A stretch of DNA of 46,169 bases, taken from the NCBI GenBank assembly GCA_016930595.1, contig JAFGGJ010000041.1:1-46169 (forward strand). The letters are read 5' to 3'. Under the pieces are notes generated by a model. The model did no database searches. It saw nothing but the letters and a program-made list of their open reading frames with translations, and had not been told where the DNA came from. Made by a program: the position numbers and the translations under genes. Below, in pieces: positions 32,501 to 40,542 of this stretch (its first letter is position 1; each line of letters opens with the position of its first letter). The stretch is from Planctomycetota bacterium (GTDB lineage: Bacteria; Planctomycetota; SZUA-567; JAFGGJ01).

Positions 32501-34846
32501 CCCCTGCCGTTCCCCGCCGACCATGAACTCCATCTGCGCGTTGAACGGCTTCTGCTTCTCCGCGTAGTAGTAGAAACTCAGCCAAGTTTCTTCGGGCGCT
32601 GCGGGCGTTTCGTACACCGTGCCACCGCCGCCCGCCCACAGCCCTATCCGCTGACTTGTCTGGACGGGTTCGCCGGCAAGCGCTCCGGAGCCGTCGAGAC
32701 CCTTGCCCGGCGCATCCGTACCATGCCAGGGCTGTGCGACACCGCCGTTGAAATCCTCGCGGAAAACAACGGCCGCGGCTTCTTCCGCACGGGCCGCTCC
32801 CGGCACACGAATAGACGTCACCGCGACGTCGCTCTCCCTCTTCGAAGCCCACAGGATGGCCTTCGCCAGGAGCTGGTAGTGCGGTTCCCACCAGTCGTAA
32901 TCGTACTTCGGATAGTCGTCTATCGAGAACCTCGGCAGCATCCCGCCGCGGGCGTTCCAGCATATGACGACCGACCGCCGCCCGGCGATTTCCCGGACGA
33001 CCACGAGTGGCTTGCCGCCCACGGTCGCCGCCACTACGGCATCGTCCGCAAGCTCGTAGTCCATCCTGTCCGTGGCCGGGAACAGGCCGAAGGGTACGCC
33101 CACGGTGACAGGGTGAAGCTTCGCCGCGGCGGCCGTGCCGCCGGCCTGGGCGCGCCAGTTGGTCAGCGACTTCACCGGCAGGTATTTTGCGAGTTCGTCG
33201 TCCATACCGAAAGGCGCCACGTAGACGATGCCGCATCCCCCTTCCAGCTTGCTGAGAATCTTCTGCTGCTGGGGAACGGCGTCCCTCTGGTCGCCCCAAC
33301 CGAGACCGCCCACCACCACGCAGTCGTACTTCCCTCCCATTTCCTCTTCGAGCGTCTTCGCGTCTCCGGGGGGAGCCGTGTGCCAGTCCATGTCGAGACG
33401 CTGGGCCAGTTCAGCGACCTGCCTGAACTCGTTGGCCAGCAGCAGCACCTTCGGCTTCCCGCCCGCCAGCGGCTTTGCCCACTTCACGTGCGGACTCTCC
33501 ATCGATATGTCCAGCCAGTACTTGGCCTTTTCCTTCTCCGCCAGCCCGGCCTTCTGTTCGGCCGTCAGGAGCACCGCTTTCTCTTCATAAGGGCGCAGGA
33601 CGCTTTCCGCCGTCGGCGTCCCCACCACCACGAACGTGCGCACGTCGTTTATCATCTTGCCGTTGTCGAAAACCTGGGCGTACACCGCATACGTCCCGGG
33701 CTGCTGCGGCGTGAACGCCGAACGGCCTTCCACCCTGCCCATGCAGCCGCTCTGTTTCGTCCGGCCTATCTCCATTTCCTCGCCGGCCGGCAGCAGCTTC
33801 GCCTTCTTGACCACCTCTATCTCGCGCTGCTTGCCGTCCACGACCTTCACCAGGAGCGGGATTTCGTCCCCGACCTTGAAATCCCCGCCTCCCCCTTCCA
33901 CCTCGATGCTGCCCACGGTGCAGCCGCCCACTCCGTCCACTTTCTTCAACCACCGCACGGGCGTCAGACGGAAGTACGTGTTGATGCTCTCGTTCTGCTT
34001 CAACGGCACCTTCCTGAGCATGGCGTTCATCGTCACCTGTTCGCCCGGAGCGATGTACGCGTTGAACCTCTCCACCAGCGGGTATTCGGCCTCCACGGCA
34101 AGACCCACCACGTTTAGGTTCTCCGAAATAACCGCCTGCCAGGCCCGCGTGATGTCGATGCTGCGGAGCTCCCTGTTGGGATCCCCCGTGTTGATCGGAA
34201 TTTCCTCCACCCTGTTCACCGGGTAGCAGAGCTTGCACGAACGCCCCGCCACGTTGAAGTTCGCACGGAACCACGGCGCCACCCACTGCGTCCCGTCGTT
34301 CTGCCATTCGTCGGTGACGGTAACCGTGTACCGCACGTCTATCGAAGCGTCCCCGGCCTTCAGCGAAACCGTCTTGAAAAAATGAATGAACGCCAGCTTG
34401 ATCCCGCTGACGGTATTGCTGCCTATGCCTTCCATCCTGATAGTCGCTTCCTGGTCGGAAGGCCGCAGTATGTTCACCTTGTAGAGCGCTTTCTTGTAAT
34501 CGCTGCGGAAGTACCCCTGCCGTTCCAATACGTCCTGGAGGGCCCCGCCCCTGCCGATAAGCTCCACTTCGGGCTTATAGACGTAACTGCGGATTATGCC
34601 GCCCGTCTTGTCTATCACCACCTTCACCTTGTCATTCTCGATGGCCACCTGCCCCGCGGTCTCCGTGACTTCAACCTTGCCCGCGGCGGCGCCGCCGCCA
34701 TCGGCGGGAGTCTCATTCGGGGCGGGCGTCTCTTTCGTCACGGGCGGCTGCGGGCCGGGCGCCGGGCCGGCGTCCTCCCTGCGGGTGCACGACAGGAGCG
34801 CAAGCACCACGACTGCGGCAACGGGAAATATCTTCCTGGCATCCAT
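29525..34846 (-). CDS. Giant glycosidase-like lipoprotein (GH42-type barrel)
   Basis: A 1773-residue lipoprotein (LALLSC, Cys20) with a Pro/Ala-rich linker. Regions by eye: a galactose-mutarotase-like beta domain (about 55-330); a Rossmann-like GATase fold (about 470-670, starting KPKVLLLANEF); a jelly-roll domain (about 693-842, FREDFNGG to IDNFVVSRD) resembling the two small genes downstream; Ig-like beta domains to about 1050; a TIM barrel (about 1055-1460) with FYDLGDEMSF near 1217 (candidate acid/base Glu) and GTTGEM near 1353 (candidate nucleophile region); a GH42-like trimerisation fold (about 1485-1600, YKVFIMPSTSALSD); and a C-terminal beta domain. Probably a cell-surface exo- or endo-glycosidase. 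Substrate unknown. ATG 34846 follows GGAGG. Confidence 0.75.
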   Translation of the reverse strand: MDARKIFPVAAVVVLALLSCTRREDAGPAPGPQPPVTKETPAPNETPADGGGAAAGKVEVTETAGQVAIENDKVKVVIDKTGGIIRSYVYKPEVELIGRGGALQDVLERQGYFRSDYKKALYKVNILRPSDQEATIRMEGIGSNTVSGIKLAFIHFFKTVSLKAGDASIDVRYTVTVTDEWQNDGTQWVAPWFRANFNVAGRSCKLCYPVNRVEEIPINTGDPNRELRSIDITRAWQAVISENLNVVGLAVEAEYPLVERFNAYIAPGEQVTMNAMLRKVPLKQNESINTYFRLTPVRWLKKVDGVGGCTVGSIEVEGGGGDFKVGDEIPLLVKVVDGKQREIEVVKKAKLLPAGEEMEIGRTKQSGCMGRVEGRSAFTPQQPGTYAVYAQVFDNGKMINDVRTFVVVGTPTAESVLRPYEEKAVLLTAEQKAGLAEKEKAKYWLDISMESPHVKWAKPLAGGKPKVLLLANEFRQVAELAQRLDMDWHTAPPGDAKTLEEEMGGKYDCVVVGGLGWGDQRDAVPQQQKILSKLEGGCGIVYVAPFGMDDELAKYLPVKSLTNWRAQAGGTAAAAKLHPVTVGVPFGLFPATDRMDYELADDAVVAATVGGKPLVVVREIAGRRSVVICWNARGGMLPRFSIDDYPKYDYDWWEPHYQLLAKAILWASKRESDVAVTSIRVPGAARAEEAAAVVFREDFNGGVAQPWHGTDAPGKGLDGSGALAGEPVQTSQRIGLWAGGGGTVYETPAAPEETWLSFYYYAEKQKPFNAQMEFMVGGERQGWAIRIREPETGKWTFFQAPLSSMEGADQKPPAGTPLVDMSIFIPDAPGGEFYAIDNFVVSRDRIPEALVRSGGVAADIPVVAVAEGKVEVNVASSAVRECLVEARWCDRHGATIEKSSNPVSLVKGDNLVALDVPRSLRGGVNRVDVFLRQKADDVSAVLDFASGAFAIDPAIRVTSLQVVDAKDYYVPADSVKIAVDSSGGGEVVVSLVDTWGRVVEQKSVPAGSREVDLPLKRTFTKMVYAMAEAVSGGVSQHDVRTPVYIRQPAHATDEFRYTICLTFPTEYHYMKDLFGYMRSELGMLGGWITRPWSNAYIMRAHIRNNYEVLPIEYFLAHSSNHNWMERNYFPRVKKWHETHDTRWLWRCPLVPMDQNGFPEEGAVPKADVDYASWPPDRWLRGDTYHCLNDKAYLDWVSRRIDWIMKPIAKYDPWFYDLGDEMSFTTYMKEHDFDFSPKALEAFREWLKTEYASLEELNGTWQTDFAAWEDVVPFYAEKVRERKTSYAPWVDHRTFSNITYNEFVEHTWKCARRTDPDACMGIGGSQTAAPYGGWDWWLVMNHFTWTEPYISGTTGEMIRSWNTPDKKVRVNPGQSDKWHSLLEGYPGSLQWVDTHFLNPDFSLTSAGEALRRRMKEIYRDGYGTLFLKARHVNDPVAIHYSHATVNMDYIAGGNARDSRTAWVSLVEDMAMQLEYVSYEQLEKGVLEYPRYKVFIMPSTSALSDEECTAAKKWVEAGGVLVTDTNIGRWDEHGAPRDKGFLEEYFGIDSGKAAEKQVGQGWVLHLASNIHDYNQDRQRDPSRRRKMISDILAKAGVAPRMKIAEGGRPALTTETFYHELGGIEYVSIRAGSQKLDVTMPRKAHIYELRGRKYLGLTDTASIATEPTMPALYALLPYRVTGIEATAPDKIAAGADLKVSLQVRGEGEVTGTHVVRVRLHGPDGAERLGCARTILAKKGAGEITLPLAYNDAKGRWTVNLLDLSTGTAAAHHFEIE

Positions 34847-34879
34847 TCGACTTCCTCCCTCGAAACGGGCCGTACCACT

Positions 34880-34907
34880 GTCCTACCATATCAGCGGCAG
34901 ACGTCAA
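34880..34907 (-). promoter_or_regulatory. Promoter candidate for the glycan operon
   Basis: On the minus strand, TTGACG (34902-34907) is followed after 16 bases by TAGGAC (34880-34885). The -35 is strong and the -10 is weak. A start near 34873 would give a leader of about 27 bases. The rest of 34847-34986 shows nothing else clear. Confidence 0.35.
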
Positions 34908-34986
34908 GCGACGGGCAGCGGTGAAAGGAAAATCCTCCGGTTCGCCAAGGCAAGAGCACCTCTCCGCCTCGCGGAAGCAGCGCGCC

Positions 34987-36048
34987 TCAGGCCTGCTCTT
35001 GCGCTTCGATGACGACACCGAGGACGTCGTCGGGGGACTTCATGGCCTGCAGTCCCCATCCCTCTATGCCGTCGAGAGGAACCACGTCGGTCGTCAGGAC
35101 GTCCACGTCGAGCCTGCCTTCCGCCATGAACCTCAGGCACAGGGCGATGTTCGTGCGCGTGCCCCACCTTATGAACACGGGCGCATAGTCCGCACCCGTT
35201 TCCCACGCGTCGTCGTGGTAGCCCGGCCCGACGCGCGAAGCCCTCCTGTAGTCCATGTTGGTTAGACTGCTCCTGTATTCGAAGCTGCAGCCGCCGACCA
35301 TTACCATGGTCCCCATCGGATGGCTGTCCGGCGAAACCTTGAAGCACTTCTCCAGGTTCCGGTACGCCCTGTTACCGTCGCCGCCGAACGCAAGCACGCC
35401 CAGGTCGAGCCCGTAGCCGCCGGTGAAACCCGCCGTCTTCGCCTCGGCGTCTTCGCTGCCGACGTGTGCCGTCTCGTCTATGCCCCACCTGCGGGCGATT
35501 TCTATCCGCTGCCCGATGGTGTCCCAGCCGATGACGTAGCAGCCGGAAAGCTGCATCAGGCGCGCCGTCAACTGGCCCACTATCCCCAGCCCCACGACCC
35601 CGCAGTAGTGGCCGATCTCGGGCTCGGCGCGCCTCACGGCGTGGAGCGCCGTGGCGGAAAGCATGGCGTAGACCCCCTGGCGGAACGTCACCCCGTCCGG
35701 CAGCGGCAGCACCAGGTTGTGCGGTACGACGGCGTAATCCGTGTGAAGCGCCTTGCCCGCTCCCACGGCGGCCACCCTGTCGCCCTCTTTTAACCCGGTT
35801 ACGCCCTCGCCGACTTCGAGCACCACGCCCGCGTTGGAATAGCCGAACTTCGCCGGCTCGGCGCCGGGGTCGGGCCTTTCCATCCGGGCGGCCAGGCCCC
35901 GCCAGCCGCCAAGTTCCGTACCGGGGCTGACCAGGGAGGCGTGGACTTCCACCAGCACCCTGCCCGCGGCCGTTTTCGGCACGTCCTCTTCAACCAGTCC
36001 AAGGTGCCCGTTGCCCATGACCGCAGCAACCTTGCGTCTCATGGCCAT
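34987..36048 (-). CDS. Medium-chain dehydrogenase (MDR) lacking zinc ligands
   Basis: A 353-residue MDR-family oxidoreductase with a GroES-like N-terminal domain and an NAD(P) Rossmann domain (GLGIVG at residues 153-158). The usual catalytic-zinc Cys motif is replaced by SPGTE (41-45), and the four-Cys structural zinc loop is absent. This is the pattern of zinc-independent MDR proteins related to sugar-modifying oxidoreductases. ATG 36048 has GGAGGA 5-6 bases upstream; a second ATG at 36042 is possible. It is transcribed towards the glycan operon but separated from it by about 140 bases. Possible role: oxidation or reduction of a released sugar. Substrate unknown. Confidence 0.78.
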   Translation of the reverse strand: MAMRRKVAAVMGNGHLGLVEEDVPKTAAGRVLVEVHASLVSPGTELGGWRGLAARMERPDPGAEPAKFGYSNAGVVLEVGEGVTGLKEGDRVAAVGAGKALHTDYAVVPHNLVLPLPDGVTFRQGVYAMLSATALHAVRRAEPEIGHYCGVVGLGIVGQLTARLMQLSGCYVIGWDTIGQRIEIARRWGIDETAHVGSEDAEAKTAGFTGGYGLDLGVLAFGGDGNRAYRNLEKCFKVSPDSHPMGTMVMVGGCSFEYRSSLTNMDYRRASRVGPGYHDDAWETGADYAPVFIRWGTRTNIALCLRFMAEGRLDVDVLTTDVVPLDGIEGWGLQAMKSPDDVLGVVIEAQEQA

Positions 36049-36100
36049 CTGGTTCCTCCGTCCAAAAGAGTTCTCCGCATCCACTGTCCAGCGCGACTCT

Positions 36101-36129
36101 ATTCTTCCGCCGCCGCGGGATTCTGTCAA
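36101..36129 (-). promoter_or_regulatory. Promoter candidate for the MDR gene
   Basis: The minus strand has a perfect -35 TTGACA (36124-36129), a 17-base spacer and AAGAAT (36101-36106). A start near 36094 gives a leader of about 45 bases. Confidence 0.45.
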
Positions 36130-36174
36130 GGCGGGCGGGCCTTCATCCCCGGCGCCCGCCCCGCTAAACCGGCC

Positions 36175-36202
36175 TTGTAAGCGCAGTATCCACGGCTAAA
36201 CT
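36175..36202 (+). promoter_or_regulatory. Promoter candidate for the DUF4139 gene
   Basis: TTGTAA (36175-36180), a 16-base spacer and TAAACT (36197-36202). The start would be near 36209, just ahead of AAGGAGG. Confidence 0.38.
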
Positions 36203-36234
36203 GGGACTAGGGAACCGCAAGGAGGGCAGCAGGC

Positions 36235-38223
36235 ATGATTCCGATCAGGAAGGTGATCCTTTATAAGCACGGCGTGGGCTATTTCGAACGCGAAGGCGAA
36301 GTCGACGGCGAGGCCGGCATCGACCTGCACTTCAAGGCCGGGGAGATGAACGATGTCCTCAAGTCCCTGACCGTCTTCGACCTCGGCGGCGGAGTCATAT
36401 CCAGTATCAGCTACGAGTCCACCAAGCCCATCGAAAAACAGCTCGAAGACCTTGCCATACGCCTCCCCGACCACCAGGCCCTCACCGGCCTCTTGGACCA
36501 GGTCAAGGGAGCGCGCGCGGCAATAGAGATCGGCGGCGACAGGATCGAGGGCGTCATCGGCGGCATCGAAACGGTCCAGGTCAAGTGCGGCGACGACGTC
36601 GTCACGCGCAGCATGGTCACGATGCTCGTGGCCGGCGCCTCGCTGCAGACCTTCGACCTCCTCCAAGTGAAAAGCATAAGCCTCCTGGACGAAAACCTCC
36701 GCTCCGACCTCCAGTACCTGCTCGACACCCTCATCTCCGCCAAGAAAAAGGACGCCAAGAAACTGACCATCTACGCCAGAGGCGAAGGCAGGCGTACCAT
36801 AGCCGCTTCCTACATAGTCGAAACACCCGTGTGGAAAACTTCCTACAGGGTCATCATCCCGGACTCCGACGACAAGAAGAACAAGCTCACCCTCCAGGGC
36901 TGGGCTCTGGTCGACAACACCCAGGATGAGGACTGGGAAGATGTTTCCCTCTCGCTGGTGGCCGGCCTTCCCGTCTCCTTCATCCACGACCTCTACTCCC
37001 CGCGCTATAAACGCCGCCCCGTGGTCGCCGTGCGCGAGGAAGAAGCCTACGGCCCCCCCGTGCTGGAAGAAGGCGTCCCGGCAACGGAGGAGGAAGAGCT
37101 CTACGAGGAAGACTACTCCGATATGCGCATGGCGAAAAAGGCCCGCAGGGAAGTGGACGCCGAAGCCCTCATGAGCGGCGCACCCGCCCGCTCCATGGCC
37201 GAAGCACGCCTCAGCTCCGTCGAGGTGCAGACCAGGACCGTGGAAGTCGGCGACCTCTTCCAGTACTCCATCGAAAACCTCGTCACGGTCAAGCGCAACC
37301 AGTCCGCTCTCGTGCCCATCCTCCAGGCCGACACCGAAGGCAGGCGCGTCGCCGTCTACAACCCGGAGATCCGCAATAAAAACCCCATGTCCTCCCTCCT
37401 CGTCAAGAACTCCACGGGCATGACGCTGGAAGGCGGCCCGGTCATGGTCATCGAAAAGGACACCTACGTCGGCGAAGCGATGCTGGATACCCTCAAGCCC
37501 TCCGAAGAGCGCATCGTCCCCTACTCCGTGGAACTGGGCTGCGTTATAACTTCCGAGAGCGACTCCCTCCTCAAGGATGTCCGCATGGCGCGGCTCGTCG
37601 ACGGCTACCTCTATCTCTACAGGTACCGCGTTAACCGCGTGACGTACCACGTCAACAATAAGTCCGAGCGGCCCATCGACCTGTTCCTCGAACACCGCTT
37701 TATCAACGGCTGGGACCTCCTGGACGATTCCAAACTGCACGAGAAGACGGACAACTTCTTCCGCTTCCGCCTGGATGCGCCCGCAAAGAAATTGACGAAG
37801 TTCGTGGTGGAGGAACGCGGGGACGAGTCCGAGTCGCACTGGGTTCAGGACGCCGATAAGGATATGGTCAACTTCTGGATGAGCCACAACTATATAAACA
37901 AGGAAATCAAAGCCTCCCTCCTCCAGATCGCTAAGCTGAACCGCCTCGCGACGGACCTCGAATCCCGCATCTCCGAAACCGAAACTCTCGTCTCAGAAAT
38001 CTTCGAAAACCAGGAACGCCTGCGCGAAAACCTTAAGGCCCTCGGCGACACCCACGAAGAAACTCAGCTCAAGGAACGCTACGTCCGCGAACTCGGCGCC
38101 GAAGAAGATCGCCTCGCCGAACTGCGCGACCGCATCGCCTCCATGAAGGAAGAACGTCGCGAGCTGGCCGAAAAGGTCGCCGACATGATAAGGGACCTGC
38201 GCTTCGAAACGGAACTCAAGTAG
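36235..38223 (+). CDS. DUF4139 domain protein, cytoplasmic
   Basis: A 662-residue protein without a signal peptide. The N-terminus ([18 protein letters not shown]) and the central region ([36 protein letters not shown]) match the DUF4139/MuiA-like family, and later GGPVMVIE and [20 protein letters not shown] continue the domain. An acidic, low-complexity linker sits near residues 265-300 ([12 protein letters not shown]). The last 100 residues are a long coiled coil. The function of the family is not established. ATG 36235 follows AAGGAGGG at 9 bases. It appears to lead a plus-strand operon with the next three genes (gaps of 1-12 bases). Confidence 0.82.
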   Translation: MIPIRKVILYKHGVGYFEREGEVDGEAGIDLHFKAGEMNDVLKSLTVFDLGGGVISSISYESTKPIEKQLEDLAIRLPDHQALTGLLDQVKGARAAIEIGGDRIEGVIGGIETVQVKCGDDVVTRSMVTMLVAGASLQTFDLLQVKSISLLDENLRSDLQYLLDTLISAKKKDAKKLTIYARGEGRRTIAASYIVETPVWKTSYRVIIPDSDDKKNKLTLQGWALVDNTQDEDWEDVSLSLVAGLPVSFIHDLYSPRYKRRPVVAVREEEAYGPPVLEEGVPATEEEELYEEDYSDMRMAKKARREVDAEALMSGAPARSMAEARLSSVEVQTRTVEVGDLFQYSIENLVTVKRNQSALVPILQADTEGRRVAVYNPEIRNKNPMSSLLVKNSTGMTLEGGPVMVIEKDTYVGEAMLDTLKPSEERIVPYSVELGCVITSESDSLLKDVRMARLVDGYLYLYRYRVNRVTYHVNNKSERPIDLFLEHRFINGWDLLDDSKLHEKTDNFFRFRLDAPAKKLTKFVVEERGDESESHWVQDADKDMVNFWMSHNYINKEIKASLLQIAKLNRLATDLESRISETETLVSEIFENQERLRENLKALGDTHEETQLKERYVRELGAEEDRLAELRDRIASMKEERRELAEKVADMIRDLRFETELK

Positions 38224-38234
38224 GGAGAAGCCCC

Positions 38235-38543
38235 ATGCTGGCCGTCCACGTCCACGTGCACGTCAAGCCGGATTGCATCATGGACTTCATCGCTGCTACC
38301 GTCGAAAACGCCTCCAACAGCGTCAGGGAGCCCGGCATCGCACGCTTCGACGTCCTCCAGTGCAATGACAACCCCGCCAGGTTCGTCCTGGTCGAAGTCT
38401 ACCGCACCCAGGACGACCCCGCCAGGCACAAGGAAACGCCCCATTATGCAAAATGGCGCGAAACCGTCGAAGACATGATGGCCGAGCCTCGCTCCAGCAT
38501 CAAGTATTCCAACGTCTTCCCGGGCGAGGACGGCTGGGACTAA
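38235..38543 (+). CDS. LsrG-like antibiotic-biosynthesis-monooxygenase-fold protein
   Basis: A 102-residue dimeric alpha+beta barrel protein. [37 protein letters not shown] and [10 protein letters not shown] closely follow the layout of LsrG, which isomerises phospho-AI-2 during autoinducer-2 breakdown. Other ABM-fold proteins share the fold, so the substrate is not proven, and no lsrK, lsrF or Lsr transporter gene is present here. It starts 11 bases after the DUF4139 stop, and its stop TAA lies one base before the next GTG, so the two downstream genes are likely co-expressed. Confidence 0.8.
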   Translation: MLAVHVHVHVKPDCIMDFIAATVENASNSVREPGIARFDVLQCNDNPARFVLVEVYRTQDDPARHKETPHYAKWRETVEDMMAEPRSSIKYSNVFPGEDGWD

Positions 38544-38544
38544 C

Positions 38545-39702
38545 GTGGACTTCGAATTCGCCACCGCCGCACGCATCATCTTCGGTCCCGGCAAGGCGGC
38601 CGAAATACCCTGTGCGGCAGCGTCGCTGGGCACAAAGGCCCTGCTCGTCTGCGGCAGGTCCGCTCCCGGCGCACCCGACCTGAAAACCGCCCTCAGAAAC
38701 CACGGCGTTTCCGTCTCCCTCTTCGTGCGCTCAGGCGAGCCGACGACGGACCAGGCCATGCTCGCCGCCGCCGCAGCACGTGATGCGGCGGCGGAAATGG
38801 TCATCGGCCTCGGCGGTGGCTCGTCTATTGACCTTGCCAAGGCCGTCTCCGCCCTCATCACCAATCCCGGCGACATACGCCGCTACCTGGAAGTCGTCGG
38901 CGACGGCGAAAAACTCGCGGCCCCGCCGGCCCCTTGCATCGCCGTCCCCACCACGGCGGGGACCGGCGCGGAAGTCACGCTCAACGCGGTCCTGGCTTCG
39001 CCGGAACACCGGGTCAAAGTCAGTCTGCGCGCTCCGGGTCTTGTACCTCGCTTCGCTGTCATCGACCCCCTCCTTACGCTATCCGCCCCACCTGCCCTGA
39101 CGGCCGCCGCCGGCCTGGACGCCCTCACCCAGCTCGTCGAATCGTTTGTCTCCCCCTGCGCCAGTCCCCTGACCGGAGCGGTCTGCCTGGAAGGTCTGCA
39201 GCGGGCGTCGCGGTCGCTGCGGAGAGTCTTCTCAGACGGCCAGGACTTCCCGGCGCGGGAAGACATGGCCCTGGCGGCGCTCTTCTCCGGCATCGCGCTG
39301 GCCAATTCGAAACTGGGCGCGGTCCACGGCATCGCAGGACCTTTCGGCGGCATGTTCCCCGGCGCTCCGCACGGGGCGCTATGCGGCCGCCTGCTCCCTC
39401 ATGTCGCCGCGGCCAACGTCCAGGCACTCTGCGACCGCGACCCTGACGGACCCGCCCTCCGCCGCTACGATGAGCTCGGCCTCCTGCTCACAGGCAACGA
39501 CGCGGCCACTTCCGAAGAAGCTCTCGAATGGATATCCGCCCTCGTCACGGACCTCGCACCGCCGCCTCTTTCCGCCTACGGCGCGGCCGAAAGCGACGTC
39601 CCTGCGATCGTGGAAAAGGCGCTGAAATCCAGCAGCATGAACGGCAATCCCGTGGAACTGACCGCGGACGAAGTCGCCGGCATCGTGCTCCAGGCGCTGT
39701 GA
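38545..39702 (+). CDS. Iron-containing alcohol dehydrogenase family protein
   Basis: A 385-residue group III alcohol dehydrogenase. The NAD(P) loop is IGLGGGSSIDLAKA, followed by the conserved AVPTTAGTGAEVT. In the metal site, Asp192, His261 and His276 are present, but the fourth ligand position is Gln196 (GLDALTQLVES) where FucO has His. Gln also occurs in related maleylacetate-reductase-like members, so the enzyme may still be active. It starts at a GTG directly after the LsrG-like gene, with only a weak ribosome site, consistent with coupling. Probable role: NAD(P)-linked reduction of an aldehyde or ketone. Substrate unknown. Confidence 0.87.
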   Translation: MDFEFATAARIIFGPGKAAEIPCAAASLGTKALLVCGRSAPGAPDLKTALRNHGVSVSLFVRSGEPTTDQAMLAAAAARDAAAEMVIGLGGGSSIDLAKAVSALITNPGDIRRYLEVVGDGEKLAAPPAPCIAVPTTAGTGAEVTLNAVLASPEHRVKVSLRAPGLVPRFAVIDPLLTLSAPPALTAAAGLDALTQLVESFVSPCASPLTGAVCLEGLQRASRSLRRVFSDGQDFPAREDMALAALFSGIALANSKLGAVHGIAGPFGGMFPGAPHGALCGRLLPHVAAANVQALCDRDPDGPALRRYDELGLLLTGNDAATSEEALEWISALVTDLAPPPLSAYGAAESDVPAIVEKALKSSSMNGNPVELTADEVAGIVLQAL

Positions 39703-39714
39703 AGAGGAACCCAC

Positions 39715-40542
39715 GTGTCCCCTAAAAAACGCATCCGCAGCGCCATCGACGTCGGCGGCTGGGCTGAACACTACGTCTCGCAGCCCTTCTATGGCCACTA
39801 CAAAGACGAAGTCTACCCGCTCTTCATCGACCTCCTGGCTCTTCTGCCGGACGGCATGCGCGTCCTGGATGTCGGCTCAGGGCCCGGCAACCTGGCCATG
39901 GAATACTACAGGCGCCGGCCCCGCAGCACGACCCGCTTCATCCTCCAGGACACGAGCGCCGAATTCCTGAAAATCGCACGTGCAAGATTTTCACGCCGTA
40001 AAGACCGCGTGAAAACCTTCCTCCGGGACTTCAATCGCAGGAACTGGACCAGCGGCATGCCGAAGTGCGATGCCGTCGTTTCCACCAACGCCCTTTTCTG
40101 CGTCGCCCTGCGGAACCTCAAACGCTTTTACGCCGACTGCTACGCCGTCCTGAAGAATACCGCCGTCATCCTCAACCTGCAGTCCTTCGCCTGGCAGGGG
40201 ACGCTCTCGCCCTACGGGAACGACCGCTTCGCACGCAACGTCCGGGCCCTGCCCGCCGGCATACTGCCGGAACACCCTCCCGTATCCCGCAAGGTTGCAA
40301 GGGAACTGGCCGCACGCAAGAAAGAAGCTACCCGGCATCGCGAAGCGGCAATAAGGAAACTGGAGGCACAGGGCTGTTCCGTCCCGGAAGGCATGCCCTA
40401 CCAGTTCGCGGAAACCTCCTCCCACCTGAACGCTATGCGCTCCGCGGGCTTCGCCGCAGGCTGCATCTGGCGCAAACGCCAGTTCGCCGTCCTGATGGGC
40501 GTGAAGGGCGACCCCTTCTTCAGAACCGGCGAAAGCGGCTAG
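39715..40542 (+). CDS. Class I SAM-dependent methyltransferase
   Basis: A 275-residue protein with a Rossmann-type SAM site: motif I VLDVGSGPGNLA (residues 50-61), followed by an acidic residue region FILQDTSAEFLKIA, and SGMPKCDAVVSTNALF as motif IV. The C-terminal helical part (REAAIRKLEAQG, FAETSSHLNAMRSAGF) is variable and likely sets substrate choice. It starts at a GTG with GAGGA 6 bases upstream, 12 bases after the dehydrogenase stop. It shares its stop with the convergent gene through a CTAG. Substrate unknown. Confidence 0.8.
   Translation: MSPKKRIRSAIDVGGWAEHYVSQPFYGHYKDEVYPLFIDLLALLPDGMRVLDVGSGPGNLAMEYYRRRPRSTTRFILQDTSAEFLKIARARFSRRKDRVKTFLRDFNRRNWTSGMPKCDAVVSTNALFCVALRNLKRFYADCYAVLKNTAVILNLQSFAWQGTLSPYGNDRFARNVRALPAGILPEHPPVSRKVARELAARKKEATRHREAAIRKLEAQGCSVPEGMPYQFAETSSHLNAMRSAGFAAGCIWRKRQFAVLMGVKGDPFFRTGESG

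Noticed and set aside
31430-34117. Open frame of about 895 codons on the plus strand
   Set aside because: Antisense to the giant lipoprotein; His/Arg/Val-rich low-complexity translation.
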